From contig NZ_JARZAI010000011.1 in assembly GCF_029893355.1 (NCBI RefSeq), forward strand, positions 1 through 64,000: a stretch of DNA of 64,000 bases, given 5' to 3'. Below the pieces are notes generated by a model. The model had not been told where the DNA came from. It ran no database searches and saw only the letters and a program-made list of their open reading frames with translations. Numbering within the stretch: the stretch's first letter is position 1; every line of letters begins with the position of its first letter. Below are positions 24,335 through 32,223 of the stretch, piece by piece. Source of the DNA: Kitasatospora sp. MAA4. GTDB lineage: Bacteria > Actinomycetota > Actinomycetes > Streptomycetales > Streptomycetaceae. Position numbers and translations under genes: made by a program.

Positions 24335-25502
24335 GGCCGGCCTGCATCTTCGGCAGCACCTGCTTGATGCTGTTGATCGGGATGGAGAATCCCAGGCCCA
24401 CACTGCCGGCCTGGCTGCCGGTGGAGCTGGAGCTGGAACCGCTGCCGGAGTACATCGCGGAGTTGACGCCGATCACCTGGCCGCTGGCGTTGATCAGCGG
24501 GCCGCCGGAGTTGCCGGGGTTGAGCGCGGCATCGGTCTGGAAGGCCGAGTAGGTCGCGGTGGCGCCGGAGGAGCCGGTCGAGCCGCCGGAGCCGCGCCCG
24601 CCGTACCCGGGGAAGCTCGGGAAGCCGAAGCCGCCGTTGCTCTGCGTGCTGCCCTCGTCCACCTGCACCGTGACCTGGCGGTTCTTGGCGCTGATGATGC
24701 CCGAGGTGACGGTGCCGGTGAGGCCGTCCGGGTTGCCGATGGCGACCACCGAGTCGCCGACCGCCATCGCGTCGGAGTCGCCGAGGACGGCCGGGGCCAG
24801 GCCGCTGACCCCGCTCGCGGTGATCACTGCGACGTCCAGCGACTTGTCGGTGCCGGTGACGGTGGCGCTGGTCTTGTTGCCGTTCTGGAAGGTGACGGTG
24901 ACCGTGCCGCCGTCGCTGACCGCGCCGGAGATGACGTGGTAGTTGGTGAGGATCTGGCCGCCCGGGGTGAGGATCACGCCGGTGCCGGTCGCGGTGCCGG
25001 TGGTGGTCTGCACGGTGATCTGGACGACGCTGGGGGAGACCGCGGCGGCGATCGCCGCGGCGTTGGCGGTGCCGTCGGTCTTGGCGGACACCGGGCTCAC
25101 GATGGTGCTGGAGCTCGCGGTGGTGGTGCTGTGCTGCGAACCGGCCACCGCGCCGCCGGCCAGGCCGCCGAGGACGGCGGCGATCGCCGCCACGGCGGTG
25201 ACCAGGACGAGCCGGCCGCGCAGGTACCCGTTGCGGGTCCGCTTGGCGTGGCCTGCGACCGGCTGCTCGACGGGTTCGCCGACCGGGACGCCGCCCCACG
25301 CCGGTGCGGCGTGTGCGGTGGTCTCGGAGTGTTCGGCGTACCCGGAGGCGTACCCGGAGTACGGCTCGTAGGGACCGGCCGCCGCGTAGGACGCGTTCGG
25401 CGCGGAGAAGTCTTCGTGGACGTGAGCGGGCGGTACCTCGGCCGGCTTCGGCGGGAGGGGCTGCCCCGACTCATCTGCGGAACTGCGGTGCTGGTCGCTC
25501 AT
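24324..25502 (-). CDS. Membrane-anchored HtrA-like serine protease without PDZ domain
   Basis: The 392-aa protein has a disordered Pro/Tyr-rich cytosolic head (1-90), one membrane helix (about 97-120) and an extracellular trypsin-like domain. The catalytic triad reads H189 (TNYHV), D223 (SLDVAV) and S332 (NPGNSGGPL). The domain ends at GFSIPINSIKQVLPKM and there is no PDZ domain, which most HtrA/DegP and mycobacterial PepD proteins carry. A Gly/Ser-rich insert (about 284-316) lies before the serine. It probably degrades or processes misfolded exported proteins. It is the first gene of a leftward run with the two-component system. Confidence 0.88.
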   Translation of the reverse strand: MSDQHRSSADESGQPLPPKPAEVPPAHVHEDFSAPNASYAAAGPYEPYSGYASGYAEHSETTAHAAPAWGGVPVGEPVEQPVAGHAKRTRNGYLRGRLVLVTAVAAIAAVLGGLAGGAVAGSQHSTTTASSSTIVSPVSAKTDGTANAAAIAAAVSPSVVQITVQTTTGTATGTGVILTPGGQILTNYHVISGAVSDGGTVTVTFQNGNKTSATVTGTDKSLDVAVITASGVSGLAPAVLGDSDAMAVGDSVVAIGNPDGLTGTVTSGIISAKNRQVTVQVDEGSTQSNGGFGFPSFPGYGGRGSGGSTGSSGATATYSAFQTDAALNPGNSGGPLINASGQVIGVNSAMYSGSGSSSSSTGSQAGSVGLGFSIPINSIKQVLPKMQAGQTL

Positions 25503-25629
25503 GGATCCAACGTCCGCCCGCTGGGTGAAAGTCTCATGAGAGCCGGGTCAGAACGGACAGAGAAGCCCGTTGAGTTCTCATAAAGACCGGTTACCCTCCG
25601 GCGCTACCCGAGGGCCATGACCCGAGGCA

Positions 25630-26673
25630 CTACCCGCGGGTGTCCTCGCCGCAGCCGCAGGAGCGCCGCACCACCAGGCGGGACGGGAACCGCCGGACCC
25701 GCTCGGTGTCCGAGCCCGGCACCATCAGCGAGTCGTCCAGCACCAGGTCCACCGCGGCCCGGGCCATCGCCTCGCGCTCGCTGGCGACCGTGGTCAGCGG
25801 CGGGTCGGCCAGCGCGGCCTCCGGCACGTCGTCGAAACCCGCCACCGCGAGGTCCTCGGGGACACGGATGCCGACCTCGCGGGCGGCGCGCAGCAGGCCG
25901 ATCGCCTGGTCGTCGGTGGAGCAGAAGATGGCCGGCGGCCGGTTCGGCGAGCGCAGCAGCTTGACCGCGACCTCGTAGGCGCCGTAGCGGTGGAACGGGG
26001 CGTCGATCAGGTGCTGCTCGGTGGGCAGCCCGTGGGCGTCCATCGCGCGCTGCCAGCCCTCGACGTGGTCGATCACCGGGTCGCCCGGCGCGGGGGAGTC
26101 CACCGGACCGCCGAAGCAGACCACGTACGGGTGGCCGTGCACCTCCAGCAGGTGGCGGACGGCCAGCTCGGCGCCGCCGACGTCGTCGGTCACCACCGAG
26201 ACGTCGTCGATGGCCTCGGGGCGGCGGTGCAGCAGCACCACCTTCGCGCCCTCCATCGCGGCGAACTCCTTGGCCGCGCGCTGCGGTGCGCCCTGGCTGA
26301 CCAGGATCAGGCCGGAGACCCGCATGCCGAGGAAGGCCCGGATGTAGTGCAGCTCGCGGTCGTCGACGTAGTCCGAGTTGCCGATCAGGACCAGCTTGCC
26401 GCGGTCCGAGGCGGCCCGTTCGACCGCGTGCGCCATCTCGGCGAAGAACGGCTGCCGGGCGTCCGGCACGATCATGCCGATCAGGTTGGTCCGGCGGGAG
26501 GCCATCGCCTGCGCGACGCTGTTCGGCCGATAGCCGAGCTGCTCGATCGCGGCGAGCACCTTCTCCTTGGTCGCAGGCGCCACCGGGCGCGGACCGTCGT
26601 TGATGACGTAGCTGACGACCGCGGTCGAGGTCCCAGCCAGTCGGGCTACATCGTCGCGCGTCACCTTGGCCAC
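25630..26673 (-). CDS. LacI-family transcriptional regulator
   Basis: The 347-aa protein has an N-terminal LacI helix-turn-helix (VTRDDVARLAGTSTAVVSYVIND, hinge region GYRPNSVAQAMASRRT) and a periplasmic-binding-protein-like effector domain (LIGMIVPD...FFAEMAHAVE; SGLILVSQG; AVAGFDD). It starts with GTG at 26673. The effector is unknown; the neighbour glnR is transcribed in the same direction, 85 bases upstream. LacI regulators in this position next to glnR recur in Streptomyces. Confidence 0.9.
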   Translation of the reverse strand: MAKVTRDDVARLAGTSTAVVSYVINDGPRPVAPATKEKVLAAIEQLGYRPNSVAQAMASRRTNLIGMIVPDARQPFFAEMAHAVERAASDRGKLVLIGNSDYVDDRELHYIRAFLGMRVSGLILVSQGAPQRAAKEFAAMEGAKVVLLHRRPEAIDDVSVVTDDVGGAELAVRHLLEVHGHPYVVCFGGPVDSPAPGDPVIDHVEGWQRAMDAHGLPTEQHLIDAPFHRYGAYEVAVKLLRSPNRPPAIFCSTDDQAIGLLRAAREVGIRVPEDLAVAGFDDVPEAALADPPLTTVASEREAMARAAVDLVLDDSLMVPGSDTERVRRFPSRLVVRRSCGCGEDTRG

Positions 26674-26758
26674 GCAGGGAGTCTACGCGTGTTTGTCCAG
26701 TCCCAGGTGGGCCGGTCCCGTCTGTCGTCCCCGGCGGGGGACGGGACCGGCCGTGGGG

Positions 26759-27493
26759 TCAGGCCTCGTGCAGGCCGGCGACCGGTTGGTCGATGGCTCC
26801 GCGCTCGCCCTTTTCGCCCTGCGAGGGCACGACGAAGCGGTAGCCGACGTTCCGTACCGTCCCGATCAGCTGCTCGTGCTCGACGCCGAGTTTGGCCCGC
26901 AGCCGCCGCACGTGCACGTCGACCGTCCGGGTGCCGCCGAAGTAGTCGTAGCCCCAGACCTCCTGGAGCAGCTGGGCGCGGGTGAAGACCCGGCCCGGGT
27001 GCTGGGCGAGGTACTTGATCAGCTCGAACTCCTTGAAGGTGAGGTCGAGCACCCGCCCCTTGATCTTGGCGGAGTACGTCGCCTCGTCCACCGAGAGGTC
27101 GCCGTTGCGGATCTCCATCGGGCTGTCGTCGTTGGCCACCTGTTGCTGGCGGCCCATCGCCAGCCGCAGCCGGGCCTCGACCTCGGCCGGGCCCGCGGTG
27201 TCCAGCAGGACGTCGTCCACGCCCCACTCGGCGGTGACGGCGGCCAGGCCGCCCTCGGTGACCACCAGGATCATGGGTGAGCTGATCCCGGTGGAGCGCA
27301 GCAGCTGGCAGAGGCTGCGGATCTGCGGCAGGTCGCGCCGGCCGTCGACGAGTATCACGTCGGCGCTGGGGGTGTCGACGAGGGCCGAGCCCTCGGCCGG
27401 GGCCACCCGCACCTGGTGCAGCAGCAGTCCCAGGGCCGGCAGCACCTCCGCTGACGGTTGCAGTGCATTGGTGAGCAGGAGGAGAGAACTCAT
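26759..27493 (-). CDS. glnR: Global nitrogen regulator GlnR
   Basis: The 244-aa OmpR-type regulator has an atypical receiver: DVILVDGRRDLPQIRSLCQLL replaces the canonical phospho-acceptor pocket, and no partner kinase is adjacent. The winged-helix domain shows DLTFKEFELIKYLAQHPGRVFTRAQLLQEVWGYDYFGGTRTVDVHVRRLRAKLG. These are the features of actinobacterial GlnR, the orphan activator of glnA, amtB and nitrogen genes. I chose the ATG at 27493 (MSSLLLLTNALQPS), which matches GlnR N termini. AAAGG lies about 11 bases upstream. Confidence 0.9.
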   Translation of the reverse strand: MSSLLLLTNALQPSAEVLPALGLLLHQVRVAPAEGSALVDTPSADVILVDGRRDLPQIRSLCQLLRSTGISSPMILVVTEGGLAAVTAEWGVDDVLLDTAGPAEVEARLRLAMGRQQQVANDDSPMEIRNGDLSVDEATYSAKIKGRVLDLTFKEFELIKYLAQHPGRVFTRAQLLQEVWGYDYFGGTRTVDVHVRRLRAKLGVEHEQLIGTVRNVGYRFVVPSQGEKGERGAIDQPVAGLHEA

Positions 27494-27817
27494 ACCCGGG
27501 TCGTCCCCTTTCCGGGTCGTCGCGGTCGCATGACAGCGGAGCTTGGCTACCACTCGCTAGGACGTCAGGTTCGGCGTCCTGAAAGCACAAAAGGACCCGG
27601 GGGCGACTCTGCCCGGATCCCTTACGCCATGAGAATAGCCCAACACTCCTGGTCGGCGAAGGGGACGAGGGACGTGATCCCGGTCGCGTTCGGCCCCGTG
27701 CGCCCCGGCGCCGACCCCGCTGGCCTGCGAAGTTCCCGCCTCGCGGGGCGTGCGGGCCATCATGGGTCACGGCACCGACCGGCACAGTCCGGGTACACCT
27801 TTCGAGAAGGGGCCGCC

Positions 27818-28132
27818 ATGACCGCGACCACCGAACCCTCCCCCAGCCTCCGGCCGGGAGGTACCCCCTCCCTGGTGACCGGCACGATCCGTTACTGGGC
27901 CGCTGCCAAGTCCGAGGCCGGCATCGCCGAGGAGCCCTACCGGGCGGCCACCCTCGCAGAGGCCCTGCAGCACGCCCGCGAGCTGCACGCGGACCGGCCG
28001 CGCTTCGTCCAGGTGCTGGGCATCTGTTCTTTCCTGGTGGACAGCGAGCCCGTGGGCGGGCGCGACCGCGCCGCGGTGCGGCTCACCGAAGGCGGCACCA
28101 TCGAGGTGCTGCCCCCGTTCGCAGGCGGCTGA
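27818..28132 (+). CDS. MoaD/ThiS-family sulfur carrier protein
   Basis: The 104-aa protein has a beta-grasp ubiquitin-like sequence (TGTIRYWAAAKSEAGIAEEPY; TLAEALQHAREL; LGICSFLVDSEPV; EVLPPFAGG) ending in the Gly-Gly tail that is adenylated and thiocarboxylated. It may donate sulfur to molybdopterin or another pathway; its location before the cysA-sseC sulfur block fits. GAAGGGG precedes the ATG by a few bases. A Pro-rich N-terminal extension of ~20 residues is unusual for MoaD. Confidence 0.85.
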   Translation: MTATTEPSPSLRPGGTPSLVTGTIRYWAAAKSEAGIAEEPYRAATLAEALQHARELHADRPRFVQVLGICSFLVDSEPVGGRDRAAVRLTEGGTIEVLPPFAGG

Positions 28133-28206
28133 CCCGTACGGAACCATGACCCCGGACAGATCGTCGTACCGACTGGTACGAGAACCACGGACGGGGAGAG
28201 TTTTCG

Positions 28207-28896
28207 ATGCGGACCTTGATCAAGGTGCTGATCGGTGTCGTGGTCCTGGTCGGCCTGCTGGTCGGGGCCGACCGGATCGCCCTTTCGACGGCGGAGAGCA
28301 AGGCCGCGGACCAACTGGCCAACCGGCAGGGCATCAGCGGCCGTCCCTCGGTGACGATCGACGGGTTCCCGTTCCTCACCCAGGCGGTGGACAAGAAGTT
28401 CGACAGCGTGCGGCTGTCGGCGAGCAGCGTGCAGCTCTCGGGCGGCGGCCAGACGGTCCAACTGGACTCCTTCGCCGCCCACCTGAAGGGTGTTCGGGTG
28501 AGCGGCGACTACAAGTCGGCCACCGTGGACACGGGCACCGGCTCCGGTCGGCTGCCGTACGCCAACGTCGAGAGCCTGCTCGGCCTGGACTCCCGCACCA
28601 CCCTCGGCTATGGCGGTCCCGGCCTGCTCAGGGTCACCGCCCAGGTGCTGGGCCAGAAGATCAGCACGACGGTCAAGCTGCGTACCGACGGCAACCGGGT
28701 GCTGGTGGACAGCGTGGGCGACATCCCGGGGGTGGGGCAGATGCCGGGCGTCAGCTCGATGGTCTCCGCGGCGATCGGGTCCAAGAGCTTCACCCTGCAG
28801 AACATGCCGGTCGGACTCACCCTGAGCCAGGTCACCCCGCAGCCGGACGGCCTCGCGCTGGCCTTCCAGGGCACCTCCCTGCAGCTGGTCGGCTGA
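28207..28896 (+). CDS. DUF2993 (LmeA-like) secreted phospholipid-binding protein
   Basis: The 229-aa protein has an N-terminal signal or anchor (residues 1-22, MRTLIKVLIGVVVLVGLLVG) and a mature beta-rich domain with the DUF2993 pattern: ESKAADQLANRQGISGRPSVTIDGFPFLTQ at the start and GLALAFQGTSLQL at the end. The mycobacterial member LmeA binds phospholipid in the periplasm and supports mannan maturation. GGGGAGAG lies just before the ATG. The exact ligand here is unknown. Confidence 0.83.
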   Translation: MRTLIKVLIGVVVLVGLLVGADRIALSTAESKAADQLANRQGISGRPSVTIDGFPFLTQAVDKKFDSVRLSASSVQLSGGGQTVQLDSFAAHLKGVRVSGDYKSATVDTGTGSGRLPYANVESLLGLDSRTTLGYGGPGLLRVTAQVLGQKISTTVKLRTDGNRVLVDSVGDIPGVGQMPGVSSMVSAAIGSKSFTLQNMPVGLTLSQVTPQPDGLALAFQGTSLQLVG

Positions 28897-28928
28897 CCTC
28901 CGGAGCACCCCGGCACCTCGTACCCCGT

Positions 28929-28971
28929 CCCGCCCCGTGAGACCCGCCGTCCGGCAGGTCCGCGGGGCGGG
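28929..28971 (+). terminator. Hairpin terminator after the DUF2993 gene
   Basis: CCCGCCCCG (28929-28937) pairs with CGGGGCGGG (28963-28971) around a 25-base loop, followed by CTGTTTCC. It lies 33 bases after the stop of the DUF2993 gene. Confidence 0.55.
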
Positions 28972-29052
28972 GCTGTTTCCGGCCGCCCGCCAGGACGCCG
29001 AGGGGTGAAATCCCACTCCTCGAACATATTCGTCTCAGCATTCGACACCCTG

Positions 29053-29082
29053 ATGACAGGGAGGCTCTCCGGTCCCTAGCAT
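29053..29082 (+). promoter_or_regulatory. Promoter of the Cys leader peptide / cysA operon
   Basis: ATGACA (29053-29058), an 18-base spacer and TAGCAT (29077-29082) form a good sigma70/HrdB-type promoter. The -10 ends seven bases before the ATG of the leader peptide, so transcription is predicted to start on that ATG. Confidence 0.65.
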
Positions 29083-29089
29083 CATCGGC

Positions 29090-29170
29090 ATGAAGCGACA
29101 GGCGGACCTCACAAAGCGGCGGGCGGTAGACCTCTGCCGCGTGGCTGCCTGCCTGTGTCGAAAGCGCTGA
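29090..29170 (+). CDS. Cysteine-containing leader peptide upstream of cysA
   Basis: This is a 26-residue ORF starting MKRQADLTKRR, with Cys codons at residues 16, 21 and 23 and ending CRKR. It matches the short actinobacterial peptides annotated as putative leader peptides before sulfur genes. In mycobacteria, leaderless polycysteine short ORFs act as cysteine-responsive attenuators. There is no ribosome site, and the promoter -10 lies seven bases upstream, so translation from a leaderless mRNA is likely. The 225-base stretch to cysA contains a GGCGG/CCGCC repeat (about 29173-29205) and the palindrome GCCTGATCAGGC (29221-29232) as possible switch elements. Confidence 0.75.
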   Translation: MKRQADLTKRRAVDLCRVAACLCRKR

Positions 29171-29395
29171 TCGGCGGCCCGGTCCGGCAGTATTTGATCC
29201 GCCGCCACGCCCTTTCTCAGGCCTGATCAGGCGATTTCCCGCCCTCGGCCACCCCTGGGACTCCCGCTCGACGGCACCCGTTCCCGCCCCGTCCCAGTAT
29301 CCGGACAGTTATTCGGACAACCTGGACGGATGATCGGATCGGGCCGCGCCGGGCACCCACCTTCCGCACACCGCCCCCGGATGGAGACACATCTC

Positions 29396-30238
29396 ATGAG
29401 CCGCAGTGACGTCCTGGTCGACGCCGACTGGGTCCAGGCGCACCTGGACGACCCGAAGGTCGTCGTCGTCGAGGTCGACGAGGACACCGCCGCCTACGAC
29501 AAGAACCACATCCGCAACGCCGTCCGGATCGACTGGAAGAAGGACCTCCAGGACCCGGTGCGCCGCGACTTCGTCGACCAGGCCGGCTTCGAGGCGCTGC
29601 TGAGCGCCAAGGGCATCGCCAACGACGACACCGTGGTGCTCTACGGCGGCAACAACAACTGGTTCGCCTCGTACGCCTTCTGGTACTTCAAGCTGTACGG
29701 CCACGGTGACGTGCGCCTGCTCGACGGCGGCCGCAAGAAGTGGGAGCTGGACTCCCGCGACCTGGTCGACGGCGCCGAGGTCCCGGCCCGCGCCGCCACC
29801 ACGTACAAGGCGCAGGCCCAGAACACCTCGCTGCGCGCCTTCCGCGACGACGTGCTCGCCGCGATCGGCAGCAAGAACCTGGTCGACGTCCGCTCGCCCG
29901 ACGAGTTCTCCGGCCGCCTGCTCGCCCCGGCCCACCTTCCGCAGGAGCAGTCGCAGCGTCCGGGCCACGTCCCGAGCGCCCGCAACATCCCGTGGTCGAA
30001 GAACGCCAACGACGACGGCACCTTCAAGTCGAACGAGGAGCTCACCGCCCTCTACCAGGCCGAGGGCGTGGACCTGGCGAAGGACACCATCGCCTACTGC
30101 CGCATCGGCGAGCGCTCCGCGCTCACCTGGTTCGTGCTGCACCAGCTGCTCGGCCAGGAGAACGTCAAGAACTACGACGGTTCGTGGACCGAGTACGGCA
30201 GCCTGGTGGGCGTGCCGATCGAGCTCGGCAGCAACTGA
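29396..30238 (+). CDS. cysA: Thiosulfate sulfurtransferase (rhodanese) CysA
   Basis: The 280-aa protein has two rhodanese domains. The C-terminal one has the active-site loop C235-RIGERS. Conserved marks include HIRNAVRIDWKKDLQDPVRRDF and LYGGNNNWFASYAFWYFKLYG. It transfers sulfane sulfur from thiosulfate to an acceptor, probably feeding the MoaD- and MoeZ-like sulfur-carrier pathway. The ATG at 29396 is preceded by GGAGA. It forms an operon with sseC 33 bases downstream and is probably controlled by the Cys leader peptide 225 bases upstream. Confidence 0.93.
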   Translation: MSRSDVLVDADWVQAHLDDPKVVVVEVDEDTAAYDKNHIRNAVRIDWKKDLQDPVRRDFVDQAGFEALLSAKGIANDDTVVLYGGNNNWFASYAFWYFKLYGHGDVRLLDGGRKKWELDSRDLVDGAEVPARAATTYKAQAQNTSLRAFRDDVLAAIGSKNLVDVRSPDEFSGRLLAPAHLPQEQSQRPGHVPSARNIPWSKNANDDGTFKSNEELTALYQAEGVDLAKDTIAYCRIGERSALTWFVLHQLLGQENVKNYDGSWTEYGSLVGVPIELGSN

Positions 30239-30271
30239 GCACCGCGCAGTACCCGTAAGAAGGAGACCGAC

Positions 30272-30562
30272 ATGTGTGGTGCGAAGGCCGGCGGCCCGGA
30301 CCTGGCAGGAGTAGACGTGGCGAACGAGACGATCATTCAGGGCTCGGTCACCCGAGACGGTGAGCCGGTCAACGGCTACGTCCGGTTGCTCGACGCGGGC
30401 GGCGAGTTCACCGCGGAGGTGCCCACCTCGTCCACCGGGCAGTTCCGCTTCTTCGCGGCCCCGGGCAAGTGGACCGTGCGTGCGCTGGTTCCCGGCGCGA
30501 CCGTGGACCGCGTGGTGGTCGCCTCCCAGGGCGCCCAGACCGAGGTCCCGATCGCGGTCTGA
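30272..30562 (+). CDS. sseC: DUF1416 / SseC-family protein
   Basis: The 96-aa protein begins MCGAKAGGPDLAGVDVANETIIQG and continues as a small beta-sandwich (VNGYVRLLDAGGEFTAEVPTSSTGQFRFF; APGKWTVRALVPG). This is the SseC family that accompanies CysA sulfurtransferases in actinobacteria. Its biochemical role is unknown. AGAAGGAG lies 6-7 bases before the ATG. A terminator follows 18 bases after the stop. Confidence 0.9.
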   Translation: MCGAKAGGPDLAGVDVANETIIQGSVTRDGEPVNGYVRLLDAGGEFTAEVPTSSTGQFRFFAAPGKWTVRALVPGATVDRVVVASQGAQTEVPIAV

Positions 30563-30579
30563 GTTGAACTGAACACTGA

Positions 30580-30611
30580 CTGAGAGCCCCTGCCACGGCG
30601 GGGGCTCTCAG
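30580..30611 (+). terminator. Terminator of the cysA-sseC operon
   Basis: CTGAGAGCCCC (30580-30590) and GGGGCTCTCAG (30601-30611) form a perfect 11-bp stem with a 10-base loop, right after sseC. Confidence 0.85.
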
Positions 30612-30626
30612 CCGTACCGTGGTGGT

Positions 30627-30887
30627 GTGCAGCACAACCGCAGGCAGCGCTACTACTTCGTGATGATGGCCGGATGCATCGGGCTCTTCGTCCTGGCCTG
30701 GGGCGTGGTGCGCTTCTTCTCGGTCCCGGCGGCGATCGGCATGTGCCTGGTCGCGATGGTCATCCCGCCACTGGCGGCGATCTTCGCCAACAAGCGCGAC
30801 CCGGAGGACGACTGGTGGAACGACCCGCGCTGGGACGATCCGCGCTGGGACGAGCCGGGCCACGACCGCGACAAGCCGGATCGGTAG
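30627..30887 (+). CDS. DUF3099 membrane protein
   Basis: The 86-aa protein has two membrane helices (about 10-30 and 32-53: FVMMAGCIGLFVLAWGVVRFF and AIGMCLVAMVIPPLAAIFA) and an acidic, Trp/Asp-rich tail with repeats of NDPRWDDPRWDEP. This matches the DUF3099 family of actinobacteria; function unknown. It starts with GTG, 16 bases after the cysA-sseC terminator. A weak TACCGT (30615-30620) could drive a leaderless transcript. Confidence 0.8.
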   Translation: MQHNRRQRYYFVMMAGCIGLFVLAWGVVRFFSVPAAIGMCLVAMVIPPLAAIFANKRDPEDDWWNDPRWDDPRWDEPGHDRDKPDR

Positions 30888-30893
30888 CGGGAG

Positions 30894-31268
30894 TCAGTAG
30901 ACGAGCGCCTGGACGCCGTCGGCCATGATCTCACTCAGGAAGACCTGGGCGCCCGCGATGCGGACACCGTCCAGGGTGTCCGCCTGCTCGATCCCGCGCC
31001 GCACTGCGCACTGGGTGCAGAGCGTGACCGTGCCGGCCGCCAGCACCGAGTCCAGCAGGTCGGGCAGCGGCGCGGCGTGCGGCAGCTCGAACTCGGCCGC
31101 CCGGCCCGGCAGCGCGAACCAGGACGACTCCCCGGTCAGCCAGAGCGAGACCTCGACCCCGCTGGCGACCGCGACGGCCGCCACCGTGAACGCCTGCGAG
31201 CACCGCTCGGGCGCGTCGGCTCCTGCGGTGACCTTGATGACCAGCTTCTTCGACACGCTGCCGAGCAT
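30894..31268 (-). CDS. DsrE-family protein
   Basis: The 124-aa protein has the DsrE/DsrF-like fold (KLVIKVTAGADAPERCSQAFTVAAVAVASGVEVSLWLTGESSW; TVTLCTQCAVRRG; SEIMADGVQALVY) with a Cys-x-x-Cys pair near residue 85, suitable for sulfur relay. It converges on the DUF3099 gene, near the sulfurtransferase operon. The ATG at 31268 has GTGAGG about 9 bases upstream; a GTG four codons in is an alternative. Confidence 0.82.
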   Translation of the reverse strand: MLGSVSKKLVIKVTAGADAPERCSQAFTVAAVAVASGVEVSLWLTGESSWFALPGRAAEFELPHAAPLPDLLDSVLAAGTVTLCTQCAVRRGIEQADTLDGVRIAGAQVFLSEIMADGVQALVY

Positions 31269-31358
31269 AGAGGGTGGGCCTCACCGCGAGTCGCCGACCG
31301 CCGCCGGATAGACTCGCGCCGTCGTATCCGTCCGCTATCGCCATACCGGGAGCGCACC

Positions 31359-31466
31359 GTGAGTGGTCTCGAACTCTTCTACGACGGCCTGCTGGCCCTG
31401 ATGGCCGTCCTGATCACCTGGTTCGCCATCTTCTCCGTGATGAAGCTCTACCAGGGCCAGCGCTGA
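31359..31466 (+). CDS. Small single-pass membrane protein (35 aa)
   Basis: This short ORF encodes SGLELFYDGLLALMAVLI, then TWFAIFSVMKLYQGQR, i.e. an acidic head, one hydrophobic helix of about 20 residues and a basic end. GGGAGC lies 8 bases before the GTG. Coding-like codon use and the membrane helix make it likely real. Function unknown; the nitrobindin-like gene follows 73 bases downstream. Confidence 0.7.
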   Translation: MSGLELFYDGLLALMAVLITWFAIFSVMKLYQGQR

Positions 31467-31539
31467 CCTCTCCCGTACGGTTGATCCCGTACGGCTGAGC
31501 TCCGGCACGCCACCCCCGCCCCCGACTGCGACCAGGATC

Positions 31540-32142
31540 ATGATCGAGATTCCTTCTGACCTCCACCCGGACGTCGTTTCGCTTGCCTTCCTTCTCGGCA
31601 CCTGGGAGGGCGCGGGGGTCTACGCCCCACTGCCGGTCGAAGGGGGCCCTGGCACCGAGAAGTGCAACTTCGGCCAGGAGGTCGTGTTCCGGCACGACGG
31701 CCGCCCGTTCCTGGAGTTCCGCTCGCGGACCTGGGTGCTGGACGACGAGGGCGAGAAGATCCGCCCGCTGGAGAACGAGCACGCCTTCTGGCGGATCACC
31801 AGCAACCACCGGGGCACCAGCGGCGAGCGCGGCGTGGAGATCTCCTCGGTGCGCGACGACGGCACCGTGGAGATCTGGTACGGCGAACTCGCCGACGGCA
31901 AGCCGCAGATCAACGTGGCCACCGACGCGGTCGCCCGGATCGAGGGCTCGGCCCCGTACAGCGGCGGCAAGCGGCTCTTCGGCTTCGTCAACGAGGAGCT
32001 GCTCTGGGTCGGCGAGAAGGCCGCCCCCGAGGTCCCGCTGCGGCCGTACATGTCCGCGCAGCTCAAGAAGGTGCTCAGCCCGGCCCAGCTGATCAAGGAC
32101 ATCAACGACCTGCCGGACGACGGCATCGCCTTCTTCCGCTGA
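31540..32142 (+). CDS. Nitrobindin-like (FABP/DUF1794) protein, probable heme-ligand loss
   Basis: The 200-aa beta-barrel protein has the nitrobindin signature GTWEGAG (near residue 21), FGQEVVFRHDGRPFLEFRSRTW and a C-terminal DDGIAFFR. Nitrobindins bind ferric heme through a C-terminal histidine and can isomerise peroxynitrite. In relatives I recall the segment PYMSAHLKKV carrying that His; here it reads PYMSAQLKKV (codon CAG), so the axial ligand appears to be missing. The protein may have lost heme binding. The gene lies 81 bases before nur. Confidence 0.85.
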   Translation: MIEIPSDLHPDVVSLAFLLGTWEGAGVYAPLPVEGGPGTEKCNFGQEVVFRHDGRPFLEFRSRTWVLDDEGEKIRPLENEHAFWRITSNHRGTSGERGVEISSVRDDGTVEIWYGELADGKPQINVATDAVARIEGSAPYSGGKRLFGFVNEELLWVGEKAAPEVPLRPYMSAQLKKVLSPAQLIKDINDLPDDGIAFFR

Positions 32143-32223
32143 CGTCCTTCCACTGAGGCCGGTCGCCCGCCGCTGATCCCTACACTGGACCCCCGGGACC
32201 TCAATCCGAGCAGGGGCAGCATC

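Noticed and set aside
27559..27640. GlnR box and hairpin upstream of glnR
   Set aside because: AGGACG/CGTCCT (27559-27580) is a short dyad with a 10-base gap, and a gTnAC-n6-GaAAc-like sequence near 27625 matches too few positions to support autoregulation.
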